Source: Lachnospiraceae bacterium (GTDB lineage Bacteria > Bacillota > Clostridia > Lachnospirales > Lachnospiraceae). From it: a stretch of 64,000 bases of DNA. Shown here piece by piece: positions 8,669 through 17,506 of this stretch. Positions within the stretch are counted from its first letter, which is position 1; each line of letters opens with the position of its first letter. The DNA is taken from NCBI GenBank assembly GCA_017437785.1, contig JAFRXH010000041.1, positions 1 through 64,000 of the forward strand, in the 5' to 3' direction. The notes beneath the pieces were generated by a model that saw only the letters and a program-made list of their open reading frames with translations, was not told the DNA's origin and ran no database searches. Both the position numbers and the translations under genes were made by a program.

Positions 8669-10839
8669 CTGAAAGAAGAAAGCTTAAGCGATGGCAGAAG
8701 ATAAGGCTGTTAAGGATAGGTATTCTTATAAGCAGTATCCTGATATTTATTATTATCATAATTCTGATCAGGAGTGGTTATGTGTGGCCGGCTGTTCCGT
8801 CGATATCAGACGATCATACCGTGTTTCTGCGTAAATGGGATGATGGCTGGCATCTATCATGGACGGGGGCTGAATCCGCGAATAAATACCTGATAGATAT
8901 TCACAGAGATTCACCGGATGGTCAGGCTGTATTTTCGGCAGTATCCGAAGATGATCAATGTGTGCTGCCCTCCGATCTGCCTGAGAATTCAAATATATGT
9001 CTCAGCATTACCCCCTGTAAAGAATATCGGCTTCTGGGTTTTAAAGGAAATACCGTAAAGGGTTCTGTGCTTGATATAATACTTCATCTGCGAGAGGCAG
9101 ACCGGTATTTTCCGGAATGGCGTGTCGATGCGGAACGAAAAAATATGACAGTCGGTTGTGCAGGCGGCGGAAGTGATATTTATCATCTCTACCGTCAGAT
9201 GGATACCGGAGAGCTTAAGGAAGTTTCTTCTCTGCAGTATACCGCAAATGATAAGAATGGGAGCGGATACGGAGAGATGGTGGTTGGCTTTGGCGAAGAC
9301 AGGGATTTCCCTTTGCCTGAAAATGGTGAAGAAATGAAATTTGTTCTCATGGCCGAGCGTGTAGATGGAAACGTCAGGATATGGGAAGATATGACAGATA
9401 CGATCACTATAGTCAGAAATGATCTGCTTAGCAATGCGCTTACGGCAGAGGCTGTGCCTTTGGGAAACAACAGATACAGGATCAGTTTTACTGAAACTGC
9501 AGGGAAGGGCTACAGAGTGCAAAGGCGGGATGAGGACAGTTTTATCTGGGATACGGTTGCGGAGTACGGAACAGACGATGACCGGATATATGAAACAGAA
9601 AATCTGCCATCAGGGAAGGAAGTACGTTACCGTGTGACTTCCATAAATGAAGGCAATACTCCCTGGTCCAGCGCCGAGGTGATCATTGAAACTTCGTATT
9701 CACCTATATATGCGACGGTCTGGCCGGTAAAGGATCTTCCGCTTTATACAGGTACAGATATGACCATGATAACAGATCATGCTCATGTAGGGGAATCGTA
9801 TTGCGTGACCGGTGAGGAGAAAGGTTTTTTCAGAGTATATACTCCGGAAGGGGATGTATATTTAGACAGTACATATTGCATGATAGATCTTGCCGATTAT
9901 CTGGGTGGGATGTGTACATATGATATTACAAACAGTTATTTTTCTTTGTATATGGCGCATGATCATGAGATATACGGGATCAGCGGAACGGTGATACCGG
10001 GATATGAAAAGGTATTATTGGATGATGGGACGTTTCTGGTGCCGCTTCTGTATCCTGTTGCACAGCGCCTTTCAAGGGCCGCGGAAAAAACGCTCGCGGA
10101 CGGGTACAGGTTAAGGATATATGACAGCTTCAGACCGTATGTGGCTACCAGATTTATTTATGATACTACGGAAACAATGCTGGATACGGAGGCCCCCGCA
10201 GAACTGATGCAGAGGCTGACTCTTCCTGAGTACTTAAGTCTTAACTATGAAGACGATGCTTATATAGGTTATGATGTGCCGCTGCCGGATGAGGATATTC
10301 CGGCAGAAACGGATGTCATGGATGAGGGGGAAACAGGGGAAGAAAATAATGATCCTGAAGGGGAGTCGACCCCCGGGGCAGGCCTGACTTATCGACAGCT
10401 TATGACAAGCGCCGGATACGGGCTTGATTATTTTCTGGCCAGAAGCGGGTCGATGCATAATCTTGGCCTGGCGTTGGATCTGACACTGGAGAGAAGAGAT
10501 AACGCGGAGGAGCTTCCCATGCAGAGTCATATGCACGATCTGAGCTATCATTCTATCCAGTCGTCCAATAACGGAGAGGCCAAGCTGCTTCAAAGCTACA
10601 TGTATGGAGAAGGCTTTGCAGGTATAGCCAGCGAATGGTGGCATTTCCAGGATAATGAGGTGCGATCCAAATACAGCCCTCCGTCGGTTTATAACGGTGT
10701 AAGCCCAGAAGGCTGGAGGATCGACAATAATGGTATAAGATACAGAAAATCCGATGGTTCATATATGAGAGACGCTATTCAAACTATAGGTGGTACGGAA
10801 TACCGCTTTGATGTGGATGGATATGTGGAGCAGGGGTGA
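8665..10839 (+). CDS. VanX/DdpX-type D,D-dipeptidase (M15D-like) with FN3-like and wall-binding regions
   Basis: The ATG at 8665 overlaps the upstream stop. Residues about 19-38 are a transmembrane anchor (IGILISSILIFIIIIILI). Next come two fibronectin-III-like domains (roughly 50-150 and 270-350; the second ends near YRVTSINEGNTPWSSAEV). The peptidase domain (about 450-670) carries the zinc-site and catalytic motifs of M15 peptidases: SMHNLGLALD (His598, Asp605), EWWHF (Glu657, His660), and the upstream Arg region LRIYDSFRPY. The C-terminal about 45 residues (GWRIDNNGIRYRKSDGSY) resemble a choline/cell-wall-binding repeat. It probably cleaves D-Ala-D-Ala type dipeptides or wall peptides outside the cell. 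An acidic insertion (about 545-575) splits the catalytic domain. At 725 residues it is far longer than the roughly 200-residue VanX. Confidence 0.75.
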   Translation: MTERRKLKRWQKIRLLRIGILISSILIFIIIIILIRSGYVWPAVPSISDDHTVFLRKWDDGWHLSWTGAESANKYLIDIHRDSPDGQAVFSAVSEDDQCVLPSDLPENSNICLSITPCKEYRLLGFKGNTVKGSVLDIILHLREADRYFPEWRVDAERKNMTVGCAGGGSDIYHLYRQMDTGELKEVSSLQYTANDKNGSGYGEMVVGFGEDRDFPLPENGEEMKFVLMAERVDGNVRIWEDMTDTITIVRNDLLSNALTAEAVPLGNNRYRISFTETAGKGYRVQRRDEDSFIWDTVAEYGTDDDRIYETENLPSGKEVRYRVTSINEGNTPWSSAEVIIETSYSPIYATVWPVKDLPLYTGTDMTMITDHAHVGESYCVTGEEKGFFRVYTPEGDVYLDSTYCMIDLADYLGGMCTYDITNSYFSLYMAHDHEIYGISGTVIPGYEKVLLDDGTFLVPLLYPVAQRLSRAAEKTLADGYRLRIYDSFRPYVATRFIYDTTETMLDTEAPAELMQRLTLPEYLSLNYEDDAYIGYDVPLPDEDIPAETDVMDEGETGEENNDPEGESTPGAGLTYRQLMTSAGYGLDYFLARSGSMHNLGLALDLTLERRDNAEELPMQSHMHDLSYHSIQSSNNGEAKLLQSYMYGEGFAGIASEWWHFQDNEVRSKYSPPSVYNGVSPEGWRIDNNGIRYRKSDGSYMRDAIQTIGGTEYRFDVDGYVEQG

Positions 10840-10893
10840 ATGTCAGAGATTTCTATTCCGTTGATTCCGCGGGAGAATGACTCCACAGTATCA

Positions 10894-11889
10894 CTACAGT
10901 TTTAAGATAGCATCTGCAATACGTTCGGATCCTCTGCCGTCTACCAGGCTGCGTGCGTTGGCGCTTAAGCGGCTGCGCTTTGCAGTATCGGGCAGGATGG
11001 AGAATAAGCGTGCGGCAAGATTCCTGGCCAGTGCAGTGTCTTTTCTGGCATCGCCCACATAGCATATAGCTTCACGATCGTGAAAACTCTTTGTAAATTC
11101 AACCTGGTTATCAGCCATTGTGAAGGCGATCGTGGGCACGCCTGTAGCACACAGTTCGTAGAGAGTGGTGCCGCCTGCGGTGATAGCTATATCGCAGCTT
11201 CCCATCAGTGCTGCCATATCCGTTACCCCTTCGTTGAGTGCGATACCGGGGTAGCGTCTTGCCAGCAGCTTAAGGGCAGTCTTGTATTTTTCATCATATA
11301 AAGCACCCATCACCACATCGCAGTGAAGTATGGATAAAGCTGTCAGATGTTTATCTGTATAAAATTCCTTTAAGAGTTTTTCTATTATATGATAAGGATC
11401 GGTCCCGCCGGTGGATATGAATATCCTGTTGGCGGAAGGCCTTGTCATAAAGCTGCAGCCTGCAAACTGCTCGCGCAGAGGTGCATACTGTGTACCTAAA
11501 AGCTTTGTGGCTGCATGATGATACAGCCCTGTGGGCGGTGCGGGATCATAGTTTATTATCAGATCCGTATCGGGATCAAACCTGCACAGATCATCGATAT
11601 AAGCGGTTTTTTCGGCGTAGTTCCTGAAGGCAGGAAAGTCTTTTTCTTCGATCGAATACGAGTCCAATAAAAGTAACTCGTATTTATCCGAAGGCGCGTC
11701 CATGATATAGGAGAAGGCGTTTTCGCTGCCTGAAAACTGCTTTAGTATCGCGGGACTTTCCCTGTCGGTGAACCAGAACGATACCACGGCGCCGCGCTTT
11801 TTTAAGGCTTCGGCGATGCTTAAGCATCTGCGTATGTGGCCGCTTGCTATGTCTTTGTTTCCGTCTGCTTTGATCAGGATATTTTTCAT
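10894..11889 (-). CDS. pseG: UDP-2,4-diacetamido-2,4,6-trideoxy-beta-L-altropyranose hydrolase (PseG family)
   Basis: PseG removes UDP from the 2,4-diacetamido sugar, giving the free sugar that the neighbouring synthase condenses with phosphoenolpyruvate. The sequence shows the GT-B type fold: the N-terminal GHIRRCLSIA motif with His18, the residue equivalent to the catalytic His of PseG, DDLCRFDPDTDLIINYD, and the C-terminal nucleotide-binding motif ITAGGTTLYELCATGVPTI. Its 331 residues are slightly above the usual length. It is the last gene of the operon and shares one base with the stop of the synthase gene (TAATG). PseB, PseC and PseH, which make the precursor, are not in the window. Confidence 0.85.
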   Translation of the reverse strand: MKNILIKADGNKDIASGHIRRCLSIAEALKKRGAVVSFWFTDRESPAILKQFSGSENAFSYIMDAPSDKYELLLLDSYSIEEKDFPAFRNYAEKTAYIDDLCRFDPDTDLIINYDPAPPTGLYHHAATKLLGTQYAPLREQFAGCSFMTRPSANRIFISTGGTDPYHIIEKLLKEFYTDKHLTALSILHCDVVMGALYDEKYKTALKLLARRYPGIALNEGVTDMAALMGSCDIAITAGGTTLYELCATGVPTIAFTMADNQVEFTKSFHDREAICYVGDARKDTALARNLAARLFSILPDTAKRSRLSANARSLVDGRGSERIADAILKL

Positions 11890-12956
11890 TATTCAAAATC
11901 TCCTTTTCTTAATGGTTCACCGCGCTCCAGATCCTTAACGGCATGCCTGCCCAGGACGGTTGCTATCTCTGCGGGAGGCAGTCCGTTACCGGGACGGATG
12001 GAGCGTATGTTTTGACTTGTCAGTTCTTCGCCCTTTTTGATATCGGCTACTATAAACAACGATCTGGCACCTTCGCGCTCGGTCTCCTGCACAGGGGTGA
12101 GCGCATACTCGCTGCTGCCCAGTGCTTTTTCCATTATGCGTACATTTCTTACCATCTCGGCGAATTCCGCCGGCTCCATCGAGAATGCTCCGTCAGGACC
12201 GCCATCTGCGCGTGAGAGAGTAAGGTGCTTTTCGATCATGCATGCACCCAGGGCCACGGCGCCTACGGGGACGGTACTTCCCATTGAGTGGTCGGAAAGA
12301 CCGGTAAGGCATTTATAGGTCTCACCCAGTGTGGGTATCATGCGCAGGTTGATATCTTCATAAGGTGTGGGATATGCAGAAACACATTTTAAGAGTATCA
12401 CCTGTTCATTACCTTCCGCGCGGCATGCCGAAAGTGCCGCGTCTATGTCTTCGCTGCGCGCTACGCCGGTTGCTATTATAACCGGTTTCCCGGTTGCGGC
12501 ACACAGGCGTATCAGAGGGATGTCTGTTATCTCGTAAGAAGCTATCTTATACGCCGGCATGTTCATCTCTTCCATAAAGTCTACGGCAGTAGGATCGAAA
12601 GGAGATGAGAAGCAGTCAAGCCCAAGCGCTTTAGCTTCCTCACACAGCTTAGGCTGCCAGTCCCATGGAGTATATGCTTCGCGGTAAAGCTTATGCAGTG
12701 TGGTACCGTCCCATATGGTACCGCCGCTTATCTGAAAGTACGGTTTATCACTCTCAATGGTTATGGTATCTGCAGTATATGTCTGCAGCTTTATCGCATC
12801 GGCACCTGCTTCTTTTGCGGCATGCAGGATACGCACTGCCCTGTCATAATCCTGCAGGTGGTTTGCGCTCATTTCCGCTACTATATATACGGGATGCCCT
12901 TTTCCTATCTGATGGGAACCGATCTGTATCTGTCCCATAAATTTCTCTGTTTCCAT
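11889..12956 (-). CDS. pseI: Pseudaminic acid synthase (PseI, NeuB family)
   Basis: Condenses a 2,4-diacetamido-6-deoxy hexose with phosphoenolpyruvate to a nine-carbon nonulosonic acid in the cytoplasm. The NeuB barrel is seen: PVYIVAEMSANHLQDYDRA, GADAIKLQTYTADTIT, SSPFDPTAVDFMEEM, and LSDHSMGSTVPVGAVALGA. WDGTTLHKLYREAYTPWDW near residue 85 is the form I associate with PseI rather than sialic acid (NeuB) or legionaminic acid (LegI) synthases. A C-terminal SAF domain (about 295-350, ITSQNIRSIRPGNGL-like) completes it. The gene is joined at both ends by TAATG overlaps, so translation is coupled to the upstream fusion gene and to pseG. Confidence 0.87.
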   Translation of the reverse strand: METEKFMGQIQIGSHQIGKGHPVYIVAEMSANHLQDYDRAVRILHAAKEAGADAIKLQTYTADTITIESDKPYFQISGGTIWDGTTLHKLYREAYTPWDWQPKLCEEAKALGLDCFSSPFDPTAVDFMEEMNMPAYKIASYEITDIPLIRLCAATGKPVIIATGVARSEDIDAALSACRAEGNEQVILLKCVSAYPTPYEDINLRMIPTLGETYKCLTGLSDHSMGSTVPVGAVALGACMIEKHLTLSRADGGPDGAFSMEPAEFAEMVRNVRIMEKALGSSEYALTPVQETEREGARSLFIVADIKKGEELTSQNIRSIRPGNGLPPAEIATVLGRHAVKDLERGEPLRKGDFE

Positions 12957-14854
12957 TATTCCACTCCGTAGCCCTGAAGGTAATCTTCATTAGTCCAGGG
13001 CCTTCTGGCAGTAAAGAGACTGCCGTCGTTTTTCTTTATATATACTGCCGGGAAATACCTTATAAACAGCGGTGACAAGCATAAAGTGTAACCGCCTGCA
13101 TTGGTGTATACCACACGGTCTCCCGGTCTTAGTTCTTTTTCGTTTTCTATTGTAAAAAGTCTGTCATATTCCATACAGCTGTGACCGCATATGGTCTGCG
13201 TGTTGATAACGGCACGTCCGTCATCCGAATACTCCAGGCGGTGCGGATACCATCTGCGTGTTATCTGCGGATTAAGATACAGACGGCTGCCGTCGGTGAC
13301 TATGTAGTTATTATCACGTATGGACTTTACATCCAGTACCGAACTTACAAAGTCAAAGGCCGATGATATAAGCGATACTCCGGGCTCGACTATCAGGGCG
13401 GTCTTTGCGGGATCAAAGCCTTTCTTTAATTCCCCGGCGATAGCGGGCATATAATCGGAGTAATCGGGCTTGTCTTTAAGTCCGCCGTAATAACCGCCGC
13501 CCATATCGACATAGCTTAAGTTAAGTTTAAATTCATCTGCTATAAGAACGGCTGTCTTAGCCAGCGCCCTGTATGCATTTACGGAGCGTGACCTGGTTGA
13601 AGAGTGCAGATGAAGCCCTGCGATGTTAACATTTTTAAGATCCTTTAATGCGCTTATCACCCTCTTAAGCTCACCGTTTTCATAGCAGTAACCGAAACGG
13701 CTGCCCTCATCATCCGCAAGCACTTCATCCGGTACCAGACTTGAGAGATCGTAGTTTACCCTTATGCCGATATTGACAGAGGGTAATTTATCGGACAGTT
13801 CTTTAAGCCATTTTTCCTCATCGGATGAATCGATATTTACTATGCCGCCGTCACGGAGTACTTTTTCAAATACATCCCTGTCCTTGATGGGACCGTTATA
13901 TATCACTTTGGCAGCGTCAAAGCCAAGCTTCATGGCAAGCTCATATTCTTCCGCGGAGACCACTTCGGCGTAGAAGCCGTTGTCCCTTAACTTGCATAAC
14001 AGCCAGGGAAGGGCGTTGGTCTTTACTGAATAGGAGCGTATGTTATTGCTCCAGGCCGTATCCAGGGAATCCTTAAGCAGCTTTATATCCTTATCAAGGG
14101 CGCTTTCGTCCACACGGTAATAAGGCGTCTTTAATGCATGATCGTCAAAGATCACGGTATCCTTATTAAGTGATCTGTCGCGCAGGGAAAGATATTTGCG
14201 TTCCGCTATGCGCCAGTCTTCGAAAGTATCGATATCCTGTACTTCATCGTCGTTAAATATGAGAGGTATCATATCGTCGGTGTCCGTGCAGTTTTCACGG
14301 AGAAAAGCGTCCGTTCGGCATGCATAGAACTGCCCTGCGTCATGATACAGCTTCTTAAGATCCTGCGAACGCGTAAAGGCATATTCGGGATGCGCGCGCA
14401 CAAGTACATCGTTTTCGATGATGAAGCCGCGCTGCGGCGGATATGAGAACTGACATACCGGGCAGACGGATTCATGTGCGTTAAGCATATCCATCGCTTC
14501 CTTAAGACGCGCCGGAGTTATAAAAGGCGCGGTGGGGTATATGCAGCAGAAGCGGTCGAATGTGATGTCGCTTTCACGATAGCAGGAGAGGACTTCTGCT
14601 ATAACAGCGTCCGTACCGGCATGGTCGTTAGAAGTATCTTCCGATCTGAAAAAGGGAACGGATGCACCTGCATCTGCAGCGATACGGGCTATCTCCTTAT
14701 CATCGGTCGATACCATTACTTCATCGAAAGCGCCGCTTTTTAAGGCTGCTTCGATCGAGTAGATTATTATCGGTCTGCCGCAGAATTCTTTTATGTTCTT
14801 GCGCGGGATGCGTTTGCTGCCCCCGCGGGCCGTTATTATTGCCAGGCTTTTCAT
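12956..14854 (-). CDS. Fusion: CMP-nonulosonate cytidylyltransferase (PseF/NeuA) + fold-III PLP decarboxylase
   Basis: Residues 1 to about 230 are a complete CMP-sugar synthetase: AIITARGGSKRIPRKNI at the N-terminus, GRPIIIYSIEAAL, IYPTAPFITPARLKEAM, and YHDAGQFYA as in PseF. From about 240 to 632 follows an alanine-racemase-fold PLP enzyme of the diaminopimelate/ornithine decarboxylase type: SYSVKTNA with the PLP lysine at 278, GLHLHSSTRS, the phosphate-binding GGGYYGG, VEPGVSL, and GHSCMEYDRL with Cys560 and Asp564 matching the catalytic Cys and substrate-binding Asp. All key residues are present, so both halves look active. The fused decarboxylase is unexpected in a nonulosonate pathway; its amino-acid substrate is unknown. 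The reading frame runs through without a break and the linker is short. Confidence 0.85.
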   Translation of the reverse strand: MKSLAIITARGGSKRIPRKNIKEFCGRPIIIYSIEAALKSGAFDEVMVSTDDKEIARIAADAGASVPFFRSEDTSNDHAGTDAVIAEVLSCYRESDITFDRFCCIYPTAPFITPARLKEAMDMLNAHESVCPVCQFSYPPQRGFIIENDVLVRAHPEYAFTRSQDLKKLYHDAGQFYACRTDAFLRENCTDTDDMIPLIFNDDEVQDIDTFEDWRIAERKYLSLRDRSLNKDTVIFDDHALKTPYYRVDESALDKDIKLLKDSLDTAWSNNIRSYSVKTNALPWLLCKLRDNGFYAEVVSAEEYELAMKLGFDAAKVIYNGPIKDRDVFEKVLRDGGIVNIDSSDEEKWLKELSDKLPSVNIGIRVNYDLSSLVPDEVLADDEGSRFGYCYENGELKRVISALKDLKNVNIAGLHLHSSTRSRSVNAYRALAKTAVLIADEFKLNLSYVDMGGGYYGGLKDKPDYSDYMPAIAGELKKGFDPAKTALIVEPGVSLISSAFDFVSSVLDVKSIRDNNYIVTDGSRLYLNPQITRRWYPHRLEYSDDGRAVINTQTICGHSCMEYDRLFTIENEKELRPGDRVVYTNAGGYTLCLSPLFIRYFPAVYIKKNDGSLFTARRPWTNEDYLQGYGVE

Positions 14855-16020
14855 CGTGCCACCTCAAATTCGGCCTTTAAAGCCTTAGTGTATCTTACCA
14901 GTTCATCCCTGTCAGGTGCCTTAAGGATGTAATAGCCACGTCCCATCAGTGAATGGCCGTCCGTTACTCCGCAAAGCTCATCGCCGGTTTTGATATTGCA
15001 GCAGTAGCTTAACAGAGGATACTTTGATCTGAGCATTTCTTCGGAAGGAACCGATATGACCTTACCTTCCATGTCAAAGTAGGCTATAGCCATGGGGACC
15101 GTGACCGGTCCGGCAGAGCGGTAGCCGGCGCCCATAGAGTATTTTATAAAGCAGGCCACTTCATCTTCACCGCTTGCCAGGGGAGTAAACAGATTATGCA
15201 GGTTATGTCCCGAAGGCCTTGGAGACAGCTCTATGATGAAAGGCTCATCGCCGGAGGCCCTTATGATATCGGCATGCATCACGCAGTCTTTTAAGCCGAG
15301 GGCTTCACCTGCGGACTGCAGCATCGTAACGGTATGTTCTTTAAAAGCGCCGGCTTCGGGTACCGAATAATAGGCTACGCACTGGCGGTAGGGCGGCGGA
15401 GTGATATCCTTTTTGCGAAGGAGTATCAGACGGAAGCGCCCGTTTAAGAAGATCCCGTCCACACCGTATTCATCGCCGGGGACGCAGCTTTCTATTACAT
15501 AGTCCTCATCGTAAGGGGCGTGTGCCATAAAGCCGTCCTTAAAAGAGGCGGCATCGGAAAATATCTCAACGCCGCGGCTTCCCGAGCCGTAGCGGGGTTT
15601 TGCCACCAGCGGGAAAGCCTTATCTGAGACGTCAAATGAGGTATCTCCGGCCTTGAGCAGGTAAAGGTTTATATTCCTTAAGCCCTTATCTGCCAGTGCC
15701 TTATGAAAGGCATATTTGTCGGTGCACAGATCTGCCGATGTGTAGCTTACGCCTTTAAGTCCGTAGCGGTCGTTCATCGCTCCTGTGGTTATCAGATAGC
15801 GCCCGATAGGGACGGGCAGTATCATATCCGGCTTTATGCGGTCGAGTACGGACGCAACAGCCTCATTATCTCTTATGTCGGTCACATAGGATTCGTCGGC
15901 TGCCTTAAGCCCGGGGGCGTTTTCATTGCCGTCTAAAGCCACCACATAAAGGCCGGCTTCCTGTGCTTTTTTGATCGCGTATATTGATTCGGAGCTGGCT
16001 CCTATAACTGCAGCATTCAT
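14851..16020 (-). CDS. ATP-grasp ligase of the nonulosonate operon
   Basis: First gene of the four-gene operon. It has a Rossmann-like pre-ATP-grasp domain (AAVIGASSESIYAIKKAQEAG at the N-terminus, about 1-110). The ATP-grasp domain follows, with FPLVAKPRYGSGSRGVEIF, EYGVDGIFLNGRF and the metal-binding end MHADIIRASGDEPFIIELSPRPSG. Such enzymes join a carboxylate to an amine or thiol through an acyl phosphate. Size (389 residues) and architecture resemble carbamoyl-phosphate-synthase-like / PylC-type ligases. In this operon I infer ligation of an amino acid or its decarboxylation product to the sugar. The ATG overlaps nothing upstream, lies only 7 nt after a TATAAT and has no ribosome binding site; it overlaps the fusion gene by 4 bp. 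Confidence 0.8.
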   Translation of the reverse strand: MNAAVIGASSESIYAIKKAQEAGLYVVALDGNENAPGLKAADESYVTDIRDNEAVASVLDRIKPDMILPVPIGRYLITTGAMNDRYGLKGVSYTSADLCTDKYAFHKALADKGLRNINLYLLKAGDTSFDVSDKAFPLVAKPRYGSGSRGVEIFSDAASFKDGFMAHAPYDEDYVIESCVPGDEYGVDGIFLNGRFRLILLRKKDITPPPYRQCVAYYSVPEAGAFKEHTVTMLQSAGEALGLKDCVMHADIIRASGDEPFIIELSPRPSGHNLHNLFTPLASGEDEVACFIKYSMGAGYRSAGPVTVPMAIAYFDMEGKVISVPSEEMLRSKYPLLSYCCNIKTGDELCGVTDGHSLMGRGYYILKAPDRDELVRYTKALKAEFEVAR

Positions 16021-16027
16021 AAGCAGG

Positions 16028-16033
16028 ATTATA
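16028..16033 (-). promoter_or_regulatory. -10 element of the nonulosonate operon, leaderless start
   Basis: On the minus strand a perfect TATAAT preceded by TGG (extended -10) ends 7 nt before the ATG at 16020. A weak TAGCGT lies 17 nt upstream as -35. The expected transcription start is at or within a base or two of the start codon, and there is no Shine-Dalgarno. Confidence 0.6.
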
Positions 16034-16074
16034 CCACAGATGGCAAAGATACGCTACATAAAGCAAGTTTCTTC

Positions 16075-16103
16075 TTGTGGGTTGACCATATTTCTGATAT
16101 TAT
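16075..16103 (+). promoter_or_regulatory. Promoter of the DUF4015 gene, near-leaderless
   Basis: TTGTGG (16075-16080), a 17-nt spacer ending in TGA, then TATTAT (16098-16103). The ATG at 16114 is 10 nt after the -10, leaving about 3-5 nt of leader and no ribosome binding site. It lies back to back with the minus-strand -10 at 16028-16033. Confidence 0.45.
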
Positions 16104-16113
16104 GTAAATTGCT

Positions 16114-17502
16114 ATGACTACGAGAAAAGAGTGGCTGCGACAGCAGCGACGCAGAAAATATGGAAAATATAAAGGGCTTTTTATCGCACTTGGCATAATT
16201 GCGGGCCTGGCTGTTTTAGCCGGCCTTGTTTTTGCATTCATTACTTTCGGACTTCCGCTCATCAGGCAGCGCTATACACAGGAGGAGAGCGTCAGCGCCG
16301 ATATGGCAGCCGGGAGTGTATCGGATGATGTGCCCACGCCCATTACCGCAGAGGCTACACCCACGCCTGAGCCGGAACCTGAAGGATTCAGCTTAAAGGC
16401 CTGGAAAGAGGATCATACACCCGTAAAAGGGATATATGTCACGGGACCCGTGGCAGGAAGCGAGCGTATGCCCGGTCTTATCGAACTGCTCGATAAGACA
16501 GAGCTTAATGCCATGGTCATCGATATAAAGAATGACGGCGGCGAGATAACCTTTAAAATGCCTGAGGATGAGCAGCCGGCCGTGATGGGCAATTGCGTGC
16601 GCTACATCAGGGACATCGAAGCACTGATGGCAGAGCTCAAAGAGCATGAGATATATACCATCGCCAGGATAGTATGTTTTAAGGATCCGATGCTGGCAGC
16701 GGCCAGGGATGATCTGGCACTGATCGACACCGACGGTAAGCCCATTACCGATTCCAATAATCTGGCATGGGTCAACCCCTGCAGCGAGGAAGTATGGGAG
16801 TACATCACCGATATAGCGCTCTACTGTGCGGATCTGGGCTTTGACGAGATCCAGTTCGATTATGTGCGCTTCCCTGTGGGCAACGGTACGGAAAAGGCAG
16901 ATTACAAGGTGGAAGTCACCGAAGAAAACAAGCATGATTACATCTGCTCCTTTCTGACTTACGCGGCAGAGCGGCTGCATGAGAAAAATGTCCCGCTCAC
17001 AGCCGACCTTTTCGGAACGGTGATAGGTAATCCCACGGATGTGGGAAAGGTGGGGCAGGATTATGCGGAACTGGCATCTACCGTAGATGCGCTCTGCCCG
17101 ATGATATATCCTTCGCATTACGGTAACGGTGTATTCGGACTGGATGTGCCCGATGCCAAGCCTTACGATACGGTAAAGGCGGCTTTGGGGCTGTCTGCGC
17201 AGGAACTCTCATCCATAGAAGATGATAAACGCGCCGTGGTAAGACCCTGGCTGCAGGACTTTACCGCGACCTGGGTAAAGGGGCATATCTCCTACGGAGC
17301 AGAAGAGGTGCAGAGCCAGATACAGGGCGTATATGACGCAGGCTATGATGAATGGATACTCTGGAATGCAAAGAATAATTACAGCATCGTTCCCGAAGAA
17401 GAGGAGGAGGGACCCGGCACAGATGAAGAGTCTGCCCCGGATGAGCAGACCGCTGAGAATGAAGAGGAAGACGCCGGAAACGGGACAAAAGAGAAGGAGT
17501 GA
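16114..17502 (+). CDS. DUF4015 family putative glycoside hydrolase, membrane-anchored
   Basis: A basic N-terminus (TTRKEWLRQQRRRKYGK) and one transmembrane helix (GLFIALGIIAGLAVLAGLVF, about 22-45) place the rest outside the cell. A Pro/Thr/Glu linker (about 65-95) leads to a TIM-barrel domain with DUF4015 hallmarks: KGIYVTGPVAGSERM, LNAMVIDIKNDGGEITF, FDEIQFDYVRFPVG and LCPMIYPSHYGNGVFG. The acidic residues on the strand ends (DIKNDGG, EIQFDYVRFP) suit a glycosidase mechanism, but I know of no assigned substrate for the family. The tail of about 40 residues is almost all Glu/Asp and probably disordered. The ATG at 16114 has no ribosome binding site. Confidence 0.75.
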   Translation: MTTRKEWLRQQRRRKYGKYKGLFIALGIIAGLAVLAGLVFAFITFGLPLIRQRYTQEESVSADMAAGSVSDDVPTPITAEATPTPEPEPEGFSLKAWKEDHTPVKGIYVTGPVAGSERMPGLIELLDKTELNAMVIDIKNDGGEITFKMPEDEQPAVMGNCVRYIRDIEALMAELKEHEIYTIARIVCFKDPMLAAARDDLALIDTDGKPITDSNNLAWVNPCSEEVWEYITDIALYCADLGFDEIQFDYVRFPVGNGTEKADYKVEVTEENKHDYICSFLTYAAERLHEKNVPLTADLFGTVIGNPTDVGKVGQDYAELASTVDALCPMIYPSHYGNGVFGLDVPDAKPYDTVKAALGLSAQELSSIEDDKRAVVRPWLQDFTATWVKGHISYGAEEVQSQIQGVYDAGYDEWILWNAKNNYSIVPEEEEEGPGTDEESAPDEQTAENEEEDAGNGTKEKE

Positions 17503-17506
17503 ACAA

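Noticed and set aside
10840-10893. A terminator between the convergent VanX-like gene and pseG
   Set aside because: No stem with a T-run could be found in the 54 bp between the stops.
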